A stretch of DNA of 64,000 nucleotides, taken from NCBI GenBank assembly GCA_950022655.1, contig OX465587.1:32181716-32245715 (forward strand). Direction: 5' to 3'. Below, one piece after another: positions 40,574 to 52,684 of the stretch (within the stretch, counting starts at the first letter, position 1; each line of letters begins with the position of its first letter). The stretch comes from Alentia gelatinosa (lineage: Eukaryota; Annelida; Polychaeta; Phyllodocida; Polynoidae). The notes beneath the pieces were generated by a model. That model was not told the DNA's origin. It was given only the letters and a program-made list of their open reading frames with translations, and ran no database searches. The position numbers were made by a program, and so were the translations under genes.

Positions 40574-40855
40574 GGCCTGGCGTCCACCTACTACAATAGA
40601 AATTTAGACCTACCGATATGGCACCGATACAAAAAGCAAATATCGGAGACATATCGGGAAGGTGCAAAATCGTAGACATATGTCTAGACATGACAACCTA
40701 CCACGCATTGTATGGGGTTTTTATCGGTGTCTAATCGCAGAAACGTGGTCAACTGCCCCGATATATGGTGACCTTCCGACGCGATTTCGATTTTGTATCG
40801 GGAGGTGTATCGTAGACCATATCGGAGCCATATCGTAGTAGGTGGACGCCGGGCC
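40574..40855. mobile_element. Harbinger-like MITE
   Basis: TIR GGCCTGGCGTCCACCTACTA at the left and its complement at the right; same orientation as 37382-37664. Flanks are TTA and TAA, so one duplication base has changed. Confidence 0.83.
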
Positions 40856-41295
40856 TAACAATAAAGTGCCTTCCTTGTAGAACAAGACCTAATAGAAAGG
40901 ATATTCATTTGATTGCAGGTAGTAGGTGGGTTCTGATGAATTTAGTTTTATCCTCATGCCCAACCTAATACAAACTGTATTTGGCTGATGACAGTAACAT
41001 GCTTGAACAAAAGGCCACAAGATGTCAGGACTTTGATAAAACCTGTGTCGCTGTATTTGAAGTCCCGGCATGGTAATTGTTTATTGAATTCCTTTTAGGA
41101 AAATAAAATGGGACGCATTCTCTGCCGGTTACCCTAGTCACGTGACCTTTGTGATAGATGTAAACAAGTTACACGTTAACCAAGTCCCCATAGTCCATAT
41201 TGATGGCTATAATTCGTCTTTCGTAACTATGGCTCTGCGTCTATAAAGAACATCACTACTTCAGTATCTTCGTTTTCTTTATGGTTTCCTTTAAT
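40856..41295. other. Unannotated stretch
   Basis: No recognisable ORF or repeat. Confidence 0.4.
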
Positions 41296-41380
41296 TATCT
41301 CACCCCGTGATATGCACAAGGCAACAGCCGAGTGCATATCAAATAGAGTTCAAACGCTTTGTGATATCAAAGGTGAGTTA
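41296..41380. mobile_element. Short family A-like element split by a MITE
   Basis: TTATCTCACCCCGTGATATG, then a small stem with CACAAGGCAACAGCCGAGTG at its tip. It resumes behind the MITE at 41679 as TTAGGGGTGAGATC. Confidence 0.5.
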
Positions 41381-41678
41381 AGCGCCAGATCCACTAAGGC
41401 GACCAAGTGAATGCGTCTGCGATCAATGCGACTGTGCGAATCCCATGCGATGATATACAATATATTATTGATATATATGACACCACCTTGTTAATTGTCA
41501 TCTTGGTCAAATACAACAACCACTGTTAACAACAACTACTGTGTCTGTTTTTTTGTGAATTTACCTCCTTCACAATATATTATATATTGTTGCAAGGCAT
41601 TCGCATGTACATGTGAACGTCTGCGAACGTCTGCGAACCCAAATTCGCATGGAAAATCGCCTTAGTGGATCTGGCGTT
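41381..41678. mobile_element. 298-bp MITE, TIR CGCCAGATCCACTAAGGCGA, TSD TTA
   Basis: Perfect 20-base inverted repeats near the ends, TTA at 41378-41380 and 41679-41681, internal GTCTGCGAACGTCTGCGAAC. It splits the short element at 41296-41702. The 3-bp TTA duplication suits Harbinger-like insertion. Confidence 0.83.
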
Positions 41679-41706
41679 TTAGGGGTGAGATCAAAGTTCC
41701 CAATGT

Positions 41707-41985
41707 GTATCTCACCCCTGGTATTCCCCATAGATTTATCCTTGGGAACTCGTATCCAACGCCCATTGAGTATTTAGAAAAAGTATTCAATGGGGGGTAA
41801 TGTCAGAAAGGTTAGCCCAGTTGTCAATGTGAAGGGTGAGATAAATTCAGAAACCCATTCAAGTTTATGGTCAGAGCTCGATCTCATCTCGTTCGAATCG
41901 CTATATAACTTGAGCGGCTTCTTCTTGTGAATTACTACGCTAGTCAAACTCGATGGGATACGAGCTCTGACCCTAAACTCCTAAT
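41707..41985. mobile_element. Hairpin-tailed element, family A
   Basis: Module ATCTCACCCCTGGTATTCC ... AGGGTGAGATAAATTCAG; hairpin arms CATTCAAGTTTATGGTCAG, GATCTCATCTCG; apex CTTGAGCGGCTTCTTCTTGT. The outermost hairpin base is eroded. Confidence 0.8.
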
Positions 41986-42279
41986 AGTTTACTTTATTCT
42001 ACACACATCCCTGAGCGTCACGGCACTTTCCACATACTACTAACACTAACTCAATGTTAAATGGCTTCACCCTCAGAGATTGACGAAAGGATACCACCAA
42101 CTCTGAAGAGGTTTTTTTCCCTATTCTATTCTTAGAGCGTGCTTGCACGCCTATATACATCATCTATAGATATACAGGGTAGAGTGGTGACTTATAAACA
42201 CTTCCAACGTGCTGCCAGAAAACTATCCCTACACTATCTACTGTTATTCACTGTGATAGTGTGAGAGGAGCAGGGTGCC

Positions 42280-42545
42280 AGTGTCTCAGGGTCTTAGAGG
42301 CATGCTCAGCTGACCATCACCAATCACTTGAGACCGAAATACCTCATTGATCTATTGGTGCTTGACCTTGATATTTTTGGATCCTAGACTCAGGTGGTTG
42401 CAGAAATAACAGGTTGACTGGGTTCAATTAGCTTACAGAAACTTTCCATAGACTGAATGTAACTCAAACCATTTAATTGTTATTCATATGTATAATTGCA
42501 CGCTCATTCATCTATGATGAACATTCCATTTGCTCCTAGTTCCTT
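42280..42545. repeat. Interspersed repeat family Z, copy 3 (inverted)
   Basis: Reverse complement of 24560-24840: AGAGGCATGCTCAGC, GACCGAAATACCTCA, AGACTGAATGTAAC, GATGAACATTCCATTTGCTC. Confidence 0.65.
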
Positions 42546-43140
42546 ACTCGCGTCATCACCTTTTTACGACACACACAAACATCGCACCGCAATGATGTAT
42601 TTTAGTACTCATAAATCACCCCAAGGCCTAGGTTACACAATAGGTGCCAGGTGCCTGTTGAGTAATCTAAGATCGTACATGAAGACCCTTTTCTGTAACT
42701 TGTACAAAGGTTAGCGTTTACTAATTTCTACTAGTCTTTTTTCACTAAGACAGTCTTGGCCGTCCATAAGGTCTCCCATAAGGTTTTATTAAAGTCGACC
42801 CATATCGTCCTTGGGTCTCTTTTGCATGCAGAAAAGGGTTCTCATGCACGATCTTAAATTATTCAACCAACCCTTACCGAAACTTCTATCACAATTAATG
42901 CATTGCAAATAAATCCTGTAGCATTATGCTGTTTTGTTCTAATATGATATACTGTAATCTTTAATGTCTACAATATCATACACTTTATTTAGTATTCAAA
43001 GATATACGTCCCGTGTATTGTCCCAGCGAGATTCTATGATCTATGTGATTTCTATGTTTATCTAAAACAAACATCAGCAAATGTCTTTCTAGCTAGAAAA
43101 GGTTTATATCAAAATCAATAATTTATGATATGCATGGCAG
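42546..43140. other. Unannotated stretch
   Basis: AT-rich, nothing recognised. AAGACCCTTTTCTG and CAGAAAAGGGTTCTC (42680 and 42830) form an inverted pair about 150 bases apart. Confidence 0.4.
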
Positions 43141-43169
43141 AAAACTTCCGCCAAACATCCATTATAGGC

Positions 43170-43572
43170 TCACAAGCGACCCAGAAAATGTGTCTGGAGA
43201 TTGAGAATTTACCGCTCACAGGCTTCTCTGAAAATGTGATTGGAGATTGAGAATTTGCCGATAACAAGCTGCTCAGAGAATGTGTCTAGAGATTAAGAAT
43301 TTACCGCTGACAAGCTGCTCAGAGAATGTGTTTGTAGATTGAGAATTTACCTAACAGGCTGCTCAGAGAATGTGTCTAGAGATTGAGAATTTACCGCTGA
43401 CAAGCTGCTCAGAGAATGTGTTTGGAGATTGAGAATTTACCTAACCGGCTGCTCAGAGAATGTATCTGGATATTGAGAATTCACCTAACAGGCTCTTCAG
43501 AGAATGTGTCTGGAGATTGAGAATTTACAGCTCACAGGGGACTCAGAGAATGTGTCTGGAGATTGAGCCGGA
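43170..43572. repeat. Minisatellite, 44-46 bp unit, about 8 copies
   Basis: Unit GCTGCTCAGAGAATGTGTCT, then AGAGATTGAGAATTTACC and GCTGACAA or TAACAG, with alternating long and short forms. Confidence 0.9.
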
Positions 43573-44049
43573 GCTGTCGGAATGTCACTCAGTGTAGGCG
43601 TCGCGTTCAATGCTTCATTGAACTATGAATATTTCACGAAGCCAAGATAAATATAGAAACAAGCTCGTCCGCCATTCAGAATTTACCGAAAGCTTCATGT
43701 TCCACTGCTCACCCCCATAGACTCATATTGATTGTACATATGTAAACTGTCTCTACCTTAATAAATACCTTATTGCTATCCCACAAATGCATATATACAT
43801 ATTACATTATATGTATTAACTGAGTAGCTGTTTAATGTGATTCGTCAAGAGCATCTGTATTGTATGAACCTATACATTATAGACCTCTATGGAAAATAAC
43901 AAATATGTTTCCTTTCATCCCTTAACAATGCATCTGAAAAAGATCTGTTCCCTGCCTTGTATTACAGTTGTAGCGTCACAGACCACGCTTTTATAGGCCT
44001 TGTATTGACCTCCAGCTCTGGCACATTAGGAAACTACCCGCCTGTTTTC
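43573..44049. other. Unannotated stretch
   Basis: No recognisable ORF or repeat. Confidence 0.4.
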
Positions 44050-44890
44050 AGAACAGTGTGAACAGAAAAAGAAAAAAGTCGGTGACCGATCCATGTTCCG
44101 ATTTTTTGCGTTTATTGGAACCAATTCCCGACAGAATTGTTGCCGATTATTTCAACAAGGGTTGATTCTGTTGGGAATGAACTGGGTCTGAGGTGTCATA
44201 GAAAATCGGTCGGGAGCTAGAAACAGACCATCGCCGATTTTGGCATTGGATTTTTAGCGCTCGAAACAATGTCCCCTCATTTGTATATTAGAATTAGTGC
44301 TTTCTACAATTAGTCGATTATTTTGTCGGCATGTAGAGATAAACCTGACAGAAATCCTACCTCAAAATCTTTTCGAAGAAATCGGGGCCCGATTTACGAA
44401 AATCGGGGTGCCGATTCTCTTGGAAAGCTCCCACTAAACCCTACCTGAGCCTGGTTGTGTTGACCCTCATCTCCGACAAAACGGTCTCCAGACTTACCTG
44501 TAAACAGAAACAAAGATCAATGATTAATTACAGTCATTACCACGCTGACTGGTATTACCGAAGCTGTACAAACTACAGGCTGCAAAGTGTTGGTTCATTC
44601 TGACCGATTTCTTTCCAGCGATTACGAGAATAGGCCTGTTTACACTTTAATTACCGATTAATTTATCTACCATAACCAACTATTTCTAAACTTTTTTTCT
44701 ATGAAGTCTGCAAGTGGAAACATAAAAGAAAACAGTTGTTCTGATGAACCGATTTTTGCGGTTTTCTTGCACCTATTCCGACATATTTGTCGGATTTATA
44801 ACAGAATCGTCGACCCTCCACCGATTATACGTTACCGGTTGGAAGTTTTCATAAGGTAAATAGTCGTCGGGTGGTGCAATACATTTTTTG
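44050..44890. mobile_element. Degenerate inverted-repeat elements rich in CCGATT/AATCGG
   Basis: Two blocks (44050-44420 and 44630-44890) hold many CCGATTTT, AATCGGNNCCGATT and TGTCGG words in both orientations. These suggest decayed foldback MITEs related to 54644-54959. Exact ends cannot be set. Confidence 0.4.
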
Positions 44891-45289
44891 TAATCATTTC
44901 TTTATTGGCTTATTTTTTGGACATTTACATTTCAGTATGAATTTGCTATTACAAATCACTTCACATGTACAGTGAACGAGTGTTTAAAGCAGCCTTTGAC
45001 ATCAGCTGGTGTTTGGGTCAGCTGGTTTTGATTGTCCTGCCGGACATATTTAAGGGAATGTTCATATTGTATTTAAGGGAATATCGTGTGTGGGACATGT
45101 ATACGCGGGTCGTATACGTTTTACACGTCTATAGATGAGGCGTATACACAACGGAAGATAGGACTACCTTGTATACGCAAAATCATACCTGTATATGCCG
45201 GGTGTATACACATATAAACTGGTGGTTTTCACGCAGTAAGGGGAACTCAATTAATCGGTGCCGTTTTCGTCGGCCAGTGGAAAATAGCT

Positions 45290-45445
45290 ATACGGACGTT
45301 TATACCAAGCTAAGATACAGAGCGGAGATTTTATGGACATTTACACAAGGCTAAGATACAGATTTTATTGACCCTTTATAAAATACCAGGCTGAGATAAA
45401 GAGTGAAGATTTTATGGACGTTTATACTAGACTAAGATACGGCAT
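45290..45445. repeat. Short tandem repeat, about 55-60 bp unit, 3 copies
   Basis: GGACNTTTATAC, CAAGCTAAGATACAGAG and GAAGATTTTAT recur three times. Upstream (45090-45200), GTATACG words recur irregularly. Confidence 0.65.
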
Positions 45446-45639
45446 TGTATTGAATTTCCACGCAATGGTCTAGACATGTGTCAAGCTGATGGTGAGTTAC
45501 CAGCGAGCGGGACTGGCCGGGAACCAGTCATCAGCGCAGGCGCACTAATCGGCTTCCGGGGGAGACTGGTTAATTAGAGCTTAGAGAAATGTCTACCACG
45601 CAGAACAGACACAGTGGAGACAGACAGGCAGCTGATGGG

Positions 45640-45770
45640 GAGAGAGAGGGTAGTGGGGGGGGGGGGGGGGGTTGTAACAGGTAGACTAGATATAAGCAGC
45701 AAGGACAGAGTTCTGGTGTTGAATTCTGACAGATAGAGAGAGAGCGCGAGAGAGCTATTAAAGAGAAAAG

Positions 45771-45812
<42 letters not shown>

Positions 45813-45925
45813 TGGGAGGGGGAGGGGGTGCAACAGGTAGACTAGATACAGCTGGTGTTGAATTCTGACAGATAGAGAGAAAGCGCGAGAGAGCTATTAA
45901 AGAGAAGGGGGGGGGAAGAGTGAGA

Positions 45926-45985
<60 letters not shown>

Positions 45986-46560
45986 GAGAGAGAGAGACTG
46001 GGAAGGGGGCGGGAGACACAGACAGGCTAATATAGACAGATTGGTCAGGCGGTGATGAATTCTGACGCAGAAGGAGGGAGGAGAGAGAGAGAGAAAGAGA
46101 GAGAGGAAGTTAAATAGGGAAAGGCAGACAGAGGGACAGCTATTTAGGAAGGCAGAGAGCGAGACAGAGAGACAGAGAGACAGAAAGAGCGCCCTAGAGA
46201 CAGAGAGAGCGCCCTAGAGACAGAGAGAGGGACAGACCAAGAGACAGACAGAGAAAGATGTAGAGAGAGACAGTGGGACAGAGTAGGAGAGATACGGAGA
46301 GACAGAGACAGAGAGCTAGGCAGAGAGAGGGATAGAGGCAGAGAGAAACAGGCAGACAGAGAGACAGACAGAGACACAAAGAGAGACACACAGGCAGAAA
46401 GAGACAGACACAGAGACAGAGAGAGAGACATAGATAGAGGAAGAGGGACAGGGTAGGAGAGAGACAGAGATAGAGACACAGAGACAGAGAGAAGGACATA
46501 GACAGAGGAAGACAGGCAGAGGGAGGGAGAGATACAGAAAAAAAAGCATAGAGATGGCAA
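45640..46560. repeat. (GA)n and GACAGA microsatellite region
   Basis: Blocks of GAGAGAGA (45770-45808, 45925-46000) and GAGACAGAGACAGACAGA (46160-46530), plus an 18-G run near 45657. A 100-bp segment (GACTAGATA ... GAGCTATTAAAGAGAA) occurs twice, at 45684 and 45840. Leu/Ser-rich reverse frames are artefacts. Confidence 0.92.
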
Positions 46561-47100
46561 GATTAAGATTGATATACAGCGACACCCATAAAAATGACGA
46601 ATTGATGTCAGCAGCTATCACTGACAGATGTAGGAGGACTCGGGTTATGTAAATAATGAAACGGTTACACAAATAGGCTCGTGGCGAAATGAAAGCTATT
46701 CCATCGACCATAACAGCCATGGGGAGCCAATCTACTTCTCATAAAACCTAAACTTGGAGTATGCGAGCGTCAAATCCGTGACTTTATTGGAGTAGTTTGG
46801 ACAGGAGTTGATACGGGGTGTGTATCATATGACGGTGTTTATTTAGTAAACACAGACTACACGCTACCTTCCCCAGTACCACGGACAAACACGTCAATAT
46901 GTGCAGACATATCTCATGTCACTGACCAGAGTTTTAGGGCTGAGAACTGTGTACCTCCGCCGACCGCATCAATGACCCCAAACAAAACACCCGCGGATTT
47001 AGAACTACGCGAGAGAAAGTAGTCCGTGGTTAATAAACTCTAAATGAACCATCTGATGCCCCGCCATCGAATCCTGCTGCTTAATCCGGGTATCACGTGA
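46561..47100. other. Unannotated stretch
   Basis: No recognisable gene. Confidence 0.4.
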
Positions 47101-47204
47101 CCTAGGCCCCTCCCCCGACACGCCAATGCATACGTAATGAGGTGACCTGTACACAGAAAGAGGTCAGGGAGACGCTGACCCCCGCCAGACCGGCGACGGC
47201 AGAG

Positions 47205-47220
47205 TGGTGCCATCTGGTGG
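47205..47220 (-). promoter_or_regulatory. CTCF-like motif
   Basis: The minus strand reads CCACCAGATGGCACCA, a full CTCF core, in a locally GC-rich stretch (47100-47230) with CGCCAGACCGGCGACGGC beside it. Confidence 0.42.
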
Positions 47221-47529
47221 TCAGGTTCCTTGACAAACATGGATATGGCATTTTAATGTGGGTCTTTTGTGGGTTCCGAGTATCGTTGTAGGGACTTAGT
47301 GGGTGATGTTTGATATGAACATAAGCGGTGATCCTATTGGTCAACAGTGAGTATGCGCAGTCAGTCCGCTCTTTGATACAATGCATATGATTGGTCAGTG
47401 AGATACCAAACTAAAACATGACACGTTTTATGTTACTCTTAAACTTAATTTGATTTTGGCCATGGCTTTAAACGAATCATACGATAGAAAATAAATCTTG
47501 TAAAAAATAATAGTATGTTTGAGAATATC

Positions 47530-47895
47530 ACTCTCGTGGCATTTCAGTCTCCATGCACAGGTCCGGTTATGTCTGTCTCTATGTGGGGGGGGGGGGGGGA
47601 ACTCCAAGCAGATTCTGTGGAAAAACCTGCCTTTAGATATATATGGCAAGTAATACACTTCAATTCCCTACTAATTGGATGTACAGTAACCTCTGATGAA
47701 AAATCATCAATTTTGATCAATTATTTTCTGTGGATTTACAACAATGTTTTATTTGAATTTAACTTTAAACTGCATTTAACTCGCCGAAATGTGACGAAAG
47801 GAGTTGCTTTGATTTGTATTAATGCCGATTATTATTCAACTTTCAATCTAATTTCTAAAACTGCGGATATCATTTTGCAAAGATATAGGCAATAA
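47530..47895. repeat. Interspersed repeat (partner of 10021-10146) with an unrecognised frame
   Basis: 47530-47660 matches the segment in front of the YR retrotransposon, and a 15-G run lies at 47585. A plus-strand frame stays open to the TAA at 47893-47895 (NNVLFEFNFKLHLTRRNVTK, then GVALICINADYYSTF), without a domain I can name. It might be a retroelement remnant. Confidence 0.45.
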
Positions 47896-48362
47896 GTGTC
47901 ATCAAAGCGTTGCTGCAGTATGAGTGCTCAGTGTCAGGGCTTTCATATTGTCTTTTAAACTCCTGTTATTTGTACTTAAACACAGCCACAAACTGTCAGT
48001 TTCTATGTGAGCTGCGGAATGCTTTCAAGCAGAGAATTTTCATCTGTTTGGAGAAAAACACTTTTATGAGCATTTAACTGCGCACAATACGACAGCACAC
48101 CTTGAATTCCCCAGGAAATGCAGGCACATATTTGTGTAATTACAATTATGTTTGGATATTCACAATTAATATATTGCTAATTATGGCTTGGTCGTGGAGT
48201 ATTTGTCACCTGATCCACCTGGGTCTTATGTCATTAGTCAGCTTTATATTGTGACGAGTTCTGTCTCCTGTAGTTTCACGTAAGAGCTTAGTCACTGACT
48301 CATGTTACCAATCCAGGTTTTTGGACACACCCAACCTATCATACAGGGAAGAGACGATCATC
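47896..48362. other. Unannotated stretch
   Basis: No recognisable ORF or repeat. Confidence 0.4.
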
Positions 48363-48393
48363 TATATAGACAATAAACGATAGTTTCCGTGTA

Positions 48394-48689
48394 TTTATCT
48401 CACCCCAGATATTTTTCCCCATAGACTTAACATTGGAAACTCGTATCTAACACCCATTAGATATTTAGGAAAAATATCCAATGGGGGATAATGTCACAAA
48501 TGTTAGCCCATTAGTCAATATTAAGGGTGAGATAAATTCAGAAACCCATTCAAGTTTAGGGTCAGAGCTTGATCCAATCTCATTTGAATCACATAGCAAT
48601 TCACGCGGCTTCGCCTTGTGAATTACTACGTAATTCAAACTCGATGGGATACGAGCTCAGACCCTAAACTTGAATGGGTTTCCTCTATA
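48394..48689. mobile_element. Hairpin-tailed element, family A (complete), nested in a D-prime element
   Basis: Module TTTATCTCACCCCAG ... AGGGTGAGATAAATTCAG; hairpin arms GAAACCCATTCAAG, TTTAGGGTCAGAG, GATCC and CATCTCG-like; apex AATTCACGCGGCTTCGCCTT; outer end GGGTTTCCTCTATA. It splits TATAGACAATAAACGATNGT, the outer arm of the D-prime hairpin, which occurs on both sides. Confidence 0.85.
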
Positions 48690-48694
48690 AGACA

Positions 48695-49104
48695 ATAAAC
48701 GATGGTTTCGGTGTATAGACAATAAACGATGGTTTCGTGGACAGGCGGCCGTAAACCACAAGAGGTTGACGCGTAGTAATACACGAGCGCTGTACTAGAA
48801 TGTCAACCTCGAGTAGTCTACAGAGCTGGCTGCCAAGAAAACCATCGTTTATTGCATTTATTATCTAGTTTTCGAATAGAATAAACCCAGTATTTACCAT
48901 ATTAATGGGTATAACAATAGGGACCATTTCTTTGCTATATAGCACAAAGGGACTATTTTCCCATGTACCGTGGCTTTGAGGCCGTATATCACATGTATAC
49001 CGTTCAACCACAGATATGGCATCTTGCAATTTTTACACAATGGGTAGTGGTTTACAGACTCCATATACATAGTTAATTGGGTTATTGTATACAATGGATA
49101 ATAA
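48695..49104. mobile_element. Hairpin-tailed element, family D-prime
   Basis: Hairpin about 48720-48855 (arms CAATAAACGATGGTTTCGTG, GACAGGCGGCCGTAAACCAC; apex GACGCGTAGTAATACACGAG), then a 245-bp module TTTATTATCTAGTTTTC ... AATGGATAATAAG containing GCTATATAGCACAAAGGGAC. An outer arm fragment is displaced to 48363-48393 by the family A insertion. The arm base is itself duplicated (three copies of AGACAATAAACGAT). Confidence 0.8.
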
Positions 49105-49159
49105 GATGTGTTCACTGGGATGAAGTTAACGCTTTCCTTGGCAAGGCAAACCCAGAGAA

Positions 49160-49255
49160 AGCAGAGACTACAAAGAGAAAGAGAGAGAGAGACAGAGAGA
49201 CAGACAGAGAGACAGAGAGACAGAGAGAAACAGAGATAGAGAGAAAAGAGACAGG
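49160..49255. repeat. GAGACAGA microsatellite
   Basis: GAGAGAGACAGAGAGACAGA runs over about 90 bases. Confidence 0.92.
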
Positions 49256-49282
49256 TGGATTTTTATACCATCTGATAGGATG

Positions 49283-49945
49283 ATATGGTTGCCCACCAGT
49301 GATACTTTTTGATAGGGTGGTATGGTTGTTCACCAGTGATACTATTTGATAGGGTGGTATGGTTGTCCACTAGTGATACTATTTGATAGGGTGGTATGGT
49401 TGTCCACCAGTGATACTATTTGATAGGGTGGTATGGTTGTCCACCAGTGATACTATTTGATAGGGTGGTATGGGTGTCCACCAGTGATACTATTTGATAG
49501 GGTGGTAGGGTTGTCCACTAGTGATACTATTTGATAGGGTGGTATGGTTGTCCACCAGTGATACTATTTGATAGGGTGGTATGGTTGTCCACCAGTGATA
49601 CTATTTGATAGGGTGGTATGGTTGTCCACCAGTGATACTATTTGATAGGGTGGTATGGTTGTCCACCAGTGATACTATTTGATAGGGTGGTAGGGTTGTC
49701 CACTAGTGATACTATTTGATAGGGTGGTATGGTTGTCCACCAGTGATACTATTTGATAGGGTGGTATGGTTGTCCACCAGTGATACTATTTGATAGGGTG
49801 GTATGGTTGTCCACCAGTGATACTATTTGATAGGGTGGTATGGTTGTCCACCAGTGATACTATTTGATAGGGTGGTATGGTTGTCCGCCAGTGATTCTAT
49901 TCGATAGGGTGGTATGGTTGTCCACCAGTGATACTATCTGATAAC
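49283..49945. repeat. 37-bp tandem array, about 18 copies, with 5-unit higher-order period
   Basis: Unit GATACTATTTGATAGGGTGG, then TATGGTTGTCCACCAGT. A variant unit with TAGGGTTGTCCACTAG occurs at about 49506 and 49691, exactly 185 bases (five units) apart, with four near-identical ordinary units between. Confidence 0.92.
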
Positions 49946-50039
49946 GTGGTATATCAGATAGTATCTTAAATAAAGATAGCCACTGGAGTTCCTTCTGCAC
50001 GGCTGTTTATTGTTGACATCACTCTGTTCTTTCTGGCTG

Positions 50040-50600
50040 ACCAGAGTGTAGGAGTAGGGGGGGGGGGGCTGTAGCCAGGTGTAGCAGGCATCCCCACATT
50101 GGTCAGCTGGCCGGGGGGGGGGGGGGGGGTGTGTGCACGTGGATATAGACACAGGAACGTAAACCTATATAGAGATGGACATACACAGAAAGTCCGAGAC
50201 AGAGAGTTAGGGATAAAAGAGAAGTTAGACAGAGAGATAATCATGTAAGAGAGGGAGAGACAGAGAGAGAAAAAGAGACAGGTGGATAGATAGAGAGGGA
50301 CAGAAAGGATTAGAGGTAAAAATTGGTCACAGACACAGAGAGGCAGACAAATTAAGAGACAGACAAACAGACAGACAGACGGACAGACAGACAGTGAAAT
50401 AGATACAGACAGGCAGACATTGGGATGGACACATATACAAATATACAGTCAGAAAGATGCAATGTAGGCACTGGGGTATGCAGGACATAGATATACAATC
50501 AGATAGATAGAGAATGGGCATTGGGAAAGGCACATACACAGATCTCTATGAAGTATGATAGAAACAGACAGGCACACAGTGTAGGCATAGGGATTGTGAC
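50040..50600. repeat. Poly-G runs and GACAGA-rich microsatellite
   Basis: G runs at about 50057 and 50113, then degenerate GAGACAGA/CAGACAGA sequence. From about 50480 it grades into the 51-bp array. Confidence 0.75.
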
Positions 50601-50628
50601 CTACACAGACATACAGTGAGATAGATAC

Positions 50629-50924
50629 TATAGAGGAAACCCATGAAAGTTTAGGGTCTGAGCTCGTATCCCATCGAGTTTGATTCACATAGTAATTCAC
50701 AAGGCGAAGCCTCGTGAATTGCTATATGATTCAAATGAGATGGGATCGAGCTCTGACCCTAAACTTGAATGGGTTTCTGAATTTATCTCACCCTTAATAT
50801 TGACTAATGGGCTAACATTTGTGACATTATCCTCCATTGGATATTTTTCCAAAATATCTTATGGGTGTTAGATACGAGTTCCCAATGTTAAGTCTATGGA
50901 GAAAACATATCTGTGGTGAGATAA
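50629..50924. mobile_element. Hairpin-tailed element, family A (inverted) inside the 51-bp array
   Basis: Outer end TATAGAGGAAACCC, hairpin (apex ATTCACAAGGCGAAGCCTCG), module TTATCTCACCCTTAATATTG to GGTGAGATAA. Array sequence GATAGATAC stands on the left and AGACTAGGG..GCATTGGGG on the right, so the insertion falls between C and A of one unit without target duplication. Confidence 0.85.
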
Positions 50925-51225
50925 AGACTAGGGAGTACGCATTGGGGTAGGCACATATACAAAGATACACAATCAGGTAGATACAGAATGGGCATTGGGG
51001 TAGGCACATACACATATACACAATCAGACAGATATAGAATGGGCATTGGGGTAGGCACATACACATATATACAATCAGACAGATACAGAATGGGCATTGG
51101 GGTAGGCACATACACATATACACAATCAGACAGATACAGAATGGGCTTTGGGTAGGCACACACACATATATACAATCAGACAGATACAGAATGGGCTTTG
51201 GGTAGGCACATACACAGATCTCTAT
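50925..51225. repeat. 51-bp minisatellite
   Basis: About six copies of GACAGATACAGAATGGGCAT, TGGGGTAGGCACATACACAT, ATACACAATCA. One to two diverged copies lie left of the inserted element at 50480-50620. Confidence 0.9.
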
Positions 51226-51676
51226 ACAGTGAGAGAGACACAGGGCACTGTGACCTTTGCCTGTTTGGTGTCCGCTCACACATACATCACGCCCTGACCC
51301 GGCACAAGCCACCACTCAGCCGCCACATACCCCCGTCATATCACCATCCATCAAGGGGAGACCCTGCTACTTGACCACATTTACCGCCAATTCTCTGCGC
51401 TCTGCTAGACCATAGATCTAACCCCACTCTACCCCTCCTCACCAGTCCTCAACACACACACACACACCCGAAATGGGACATCTCTTTAGGTTTATATACA
51501 GCCTTAAAGATCAAAACCCTGCAGCGGAAATAATCATTATTATAGTAAATTCTTTTATTCCCTATCTTTTTATCTATTTTTGTATTTTCTATTTTTTTAA
51601 ACTTATTTTTTTGATTCTGTATAAATGAATATGTATACTACATTAAGAATAAAACAAATATGTATTTATTTCTATG
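51226..51676. other. Unannotated stretch
   Basis: A short CA run lies at 51453-51466. AT-rich after 51520. No recognisable gene. Confidence 0.4.
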
Positions 51677-51751
51677 TCTCCGATATTTGCTTTTTGTATA
51701 GGTGCCATATCGGAAAGTCTAAATTTCTATCGTAGTAGGTGGACGCCAGGC
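51677..51751. mobile_element. Harbinger-like MITE, right-end fragment
   Basis: Carries CTCCGATATTTGCTTTTTGT and ends TATCGTAGTAGGTGGACGCC then AGGC. It matches the right end of 52938-53209. Confidence 0.75.
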
Positions 51752-52186
51752 TTAGGGCCAAGTAGTTCACCTTCATTCATACAACCATTCATCTCGATTT
51801 GTTAAATTGATATTAAATTACCTCATCGTTCTAGAGAACTTCATTTCCCACTAGAACTAAACGATCAATATTCCACCATTGTACAATATGACAAACCCAC
51901 AATGGAGGGAGGTGGGACTAAATGGGTCTCCTTCACTGAGAAAGGGGTGATTTTAAACACCCCCTGGGGTGATTAGTCTCTGAACACAGGGCTATATGAG
52001 ACCCTCATCTCAGGGAGTAGATTGGATGTTGTGTGTAAACACTCACAGTCAGGAAATGACGCCAGTTGTTGACAGTGAGTGAGCAGTAAGTTAGAACGTC
52101 TGAGTTTCCACTCGACCGAATCATGTTATTTCAACTCAGTGTCAAATCATGCTCAGTGTTTTTTTTTGGTTAAAAATCGTTTATTT
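51752..52186. other. Unannotated stretch
   Basis: No recognisable ORF or repeat. Confidence 0.4.
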
Positions 52187-52516
52187 AGGCCACACACAAA
52201 AAAAACTTGTTTCTCATCACCAAGCCATGAAAAATATGAGGAGGGCGCTTTTTTTTTCTTCTTTTTTTTTTTTGCTATATCAAAGATGGCAGACATACAG
52301 TAAAACCTCGCATTAGTGGACACCCTCCGATCGGGGCCAAAGTGGCTGCTTACCCGGGGTGTCTGCTTACGCGGGGTTTCCAGATTTTTACTGGCTATAC
52401 ATTTAATGCATCCCTGACATCAGTAGCTTTAATTTGATACTAAATACACATACCTTTCATAATTTCTATCAAGGTTCATCTATTTAAAAAAATAAAAATA
52501 GTTTTAGTGGCCTTAA
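52187..52516. mobile_element. TTTCTCATCACC MITE with pogo-like core, right end lost
   Basis: Left end GGCCACACACAAAAAAAACT then TGTTTCTCATCACC. The pogo-like core is at 52298-52393 (CAGTAAAACCTCGC ... TTTTTACTG). Sequence parallels 23570-23888 to about 52490, then diverges. Confidence 0.65.
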
Positions 52517-52684
52517 ACTGGAACAATGCTCAGTTTCTTGTGAAACTGGTTTTCATAAAAACTGCGAGTATGGCATGTGTGCTGTGGTACATATCAGTTT
52601 TCTTTGTTTTCATTTTAACAACACATAAAAGGATTTAACAACAGTATACAGACAAAAATACAGAAGGGCCCAGACAATCCAGGA

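Noticed and set aside
46144..46560. Leu/Ser/Val-rich membrane protein frames on the minus strand
   Set aside because: They arise from the GACAGA microsatellite, and overlapping frames look the same.
49283..49945. CRISPR-like array (37-bp repeats)
   Set aside because: No spacers between units; simple tandem array.
50827..51315. 162-codon cysteine/tyrosine-rich reverse frame
   Set aside because: It spans the 51-bp minisatellite (period divisible by three) and the end of a hairpin-tailed element; no domain.
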